A DNA stretch of 6,374 nt from CAYXXZ01 sp050175615. GTDB taxonomy: Bacteria; Pseudomonadota; Gammaproteobacteria; Pseudomonadales; Porticoccaceae. The stretch covers positions 1-6,374 of the forward strand of contig JBFXIU010000189.1 in assembly GCA_050175615.1 (NCBI GenBank). The letters run 5' to 3'. Of the stretch, positions 5,684-6,374 are shown one piece after another. The position numbers were made by a program, and so were the translations under genes. Position 1 is the stretch's first letter. The number at the start of each line of letters is the position of its first letter. Under the pieces are notes generated by a model. That model was not told the origin of the DNA. It did no database searches and saw only the letters and a program-made list of their open reading frames with translations.

Positions 5684-6374
5684 ATGAAAAGGGTCAGCTC
5701 TGAAGCAAGCCAGCAAATGGCAGCGAAAGTAGTGCCGGATGTGATGGCGAATGAAAAATTTTTTCCTATCAGCGCCGTCTCTGAAGCAACGGGTGTGCCC
5801 ACGGTGACCCTGAGGGCGTGGGAGCGCCGTTATGAATTTTTGGTGCCCCACAGAACCCCCAAGGGCCACCGCCTTTACAGTGTTGATCAGATCGCCATGA
5901 TTCGCCGGGTGACGGCATTGATTGATTCCGGTATTCCCGTAAGCCGGGTGGGTGATCTGCTCAAAGGGGAAAGCCAGCCTTTTCAGGATACGCCGTCTTC
6001 TTCCGGCGATAACTGGCAGCAACTTCAAGACGCCATGCTGGAAGCGGTGTGCGAATTCAATGAAAGCCGTCTCGATGAGATTTATGAGGATGTGCTGTCG
6101 CGTTTTTCCGACGCCCGAGTTACGGAAAAACTGATTATTCCGCTGCTTCATCGCCTCGGTGTCAACTGGGCTTGCGGCGCCACTGGCGTGGCGGAGGAGC
6201 ATTTTTTCAGCCTCTATCTGCGCAACAAACTGGGCTCCCGCTGGCACCACGGCAGTTATTCGCGCATTGGCCGTCGCCTGGTGGTGGCCTGTCTTCCCGG
6301 TGATCGCCACGAATACGGCTTGTTGTTCTTTTCCCTGGTGGCGAGGTCGAGAGGCTTTGATCCCATCATGCTTG
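5684..6374 (+). CDS. MerR-family regulator with cobalamin-binding sensor domain, CarH/LitR-type (3' truncated)
   Basis: The frame is open for 230 codons to the window end. Residues 26-67 form a MerR winged helix-turn-helix (FPISAVSEATGVP, LRAWERRY, RTPKGHRLYS). A helical B12-binding cap follows, containing the W-x9-EH motif (Trp162, Glu172, His173). The start of the cobalamin-binding fold comes next, with DxHxxG as DRHEYG (207-212), where His209 would be the lower cobalt ligand. Together these mark the family whose best-studied members use adenosylcobalamin to sense light and repress photoprotective genes in the dark. The residue after Trp162 is alanine, whereas Thermus CarH has the histidine (His132) that binds cobalt after light exposure. 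The ATG at 5684 has only a weak AGG (5672-5674) nine bases upstream. The ATGs at 5717 and 5744 are in frame, and the latter would start close to the MerR domain. The rest of the B12 domain lies outside the window. Targets are not visible here. Confidence 0.9.
   Translation, partial: MKRVSSEASQQMAAKVVPDVMANEKFFPISAVSEATGVPTVTLRAWERRYEFLVPHRTPKGHRLYSVDQIAMIRRVTALIDSGIPVSRVGDLLKGESQPFQDTPSSSGDNWQQLQDAMLEAVCEFNESRLDEIYEDVLSRFSDARVTEKLIIPLLHRLGVNWACGATGVAEEHFFSLYLRNKLGSRWHHGSYSRIGRRLVVACLPGDRHEYGLLFFSLVARSRGFDPIML

Noticed and set aside
5558..6310. 250-residue ORF on the minus strand
   Set aside because: It overlaps the + strand frame that encodes a clear MerR/cobalamin-binding protein with conserved motifs. 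The minus-strand translation resembles no known family and is a shadow.

Overview
The window looks like a chromosomal segment of a Gram-negative gammaproteobacterium. The main reason is the truncated first gene, whose readable part matches the Escherichia coli RimO pattern almost continuously (for example the LTPRHY, EGCNHRC, YVYPYPHVD and ADEYDLWG stretches). All five supported genes lie on the + strand. No tRNA, rRNA, CRISPR array or recognisable transposase is visible.

Layout. (1) 1-1063: 3' part of rimO, the radical-SAM methylthiotransferase for ribosomal protein S12. (2) 1064-1718: a gap of about 650 bp with no convincing gene. It holds a short repeat cluster, a perfect 16-bp palindrome, and a candidate promoter whose spacer contains an operator-like dyad. 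(3) 1719-5160: a tight three-gene cassette encoding a type I Baeyer-Villiger monooxygenase (BVMO), a short-chain dehydrogenase/reductase (SDR) and an SMP-30/gluconolactonase-family hydrolase. The gaps are 58 and 36 bp, with no terminator visible between genes. (4) 5161-5683: an AT-rich intergenic region carrying two near-identical TATACAA-N2-TTGTATA dyads and a promoter candidate. (5) 5684-6374: the 5' part of a MerR-type regulator with a cobalamin-binding sensor domain (CarH/LitR type), running off the window end.

How the genes fit together. The cassette reads as a complete route from a cyclic alcohol to a hydroxy acid. The SDR would oxidise a secondary alcohol to a ketone, the BVMO would insert oxygen to give a lactone, and the SMP-30 protein would hydrolyse the lactone. 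The actual ring (cycloalkane, terpenoid or other) cannot be read from sequence. An SMP-30 lactonase in this role, instead of the alpha/beta-hydrolase found in classical cyclohexanone clusters, is a point of interest.

The last gene has both signatures of the adenosylcobalamin photoreceptor family, W-x9-EH (residues 162-173) and DxHxxG (207-212). A perfect palindrome, TATACAAATTTGTATA, sits 11 bp before its start codon, so autoregulation is likely. Whether this regulator also touches the BVMO cassette is open. The only hint is a perfect palindrome upstream of the cassette, TGAACAAATTTGTTCA, that shares its central ten bases with the regulator's operator.
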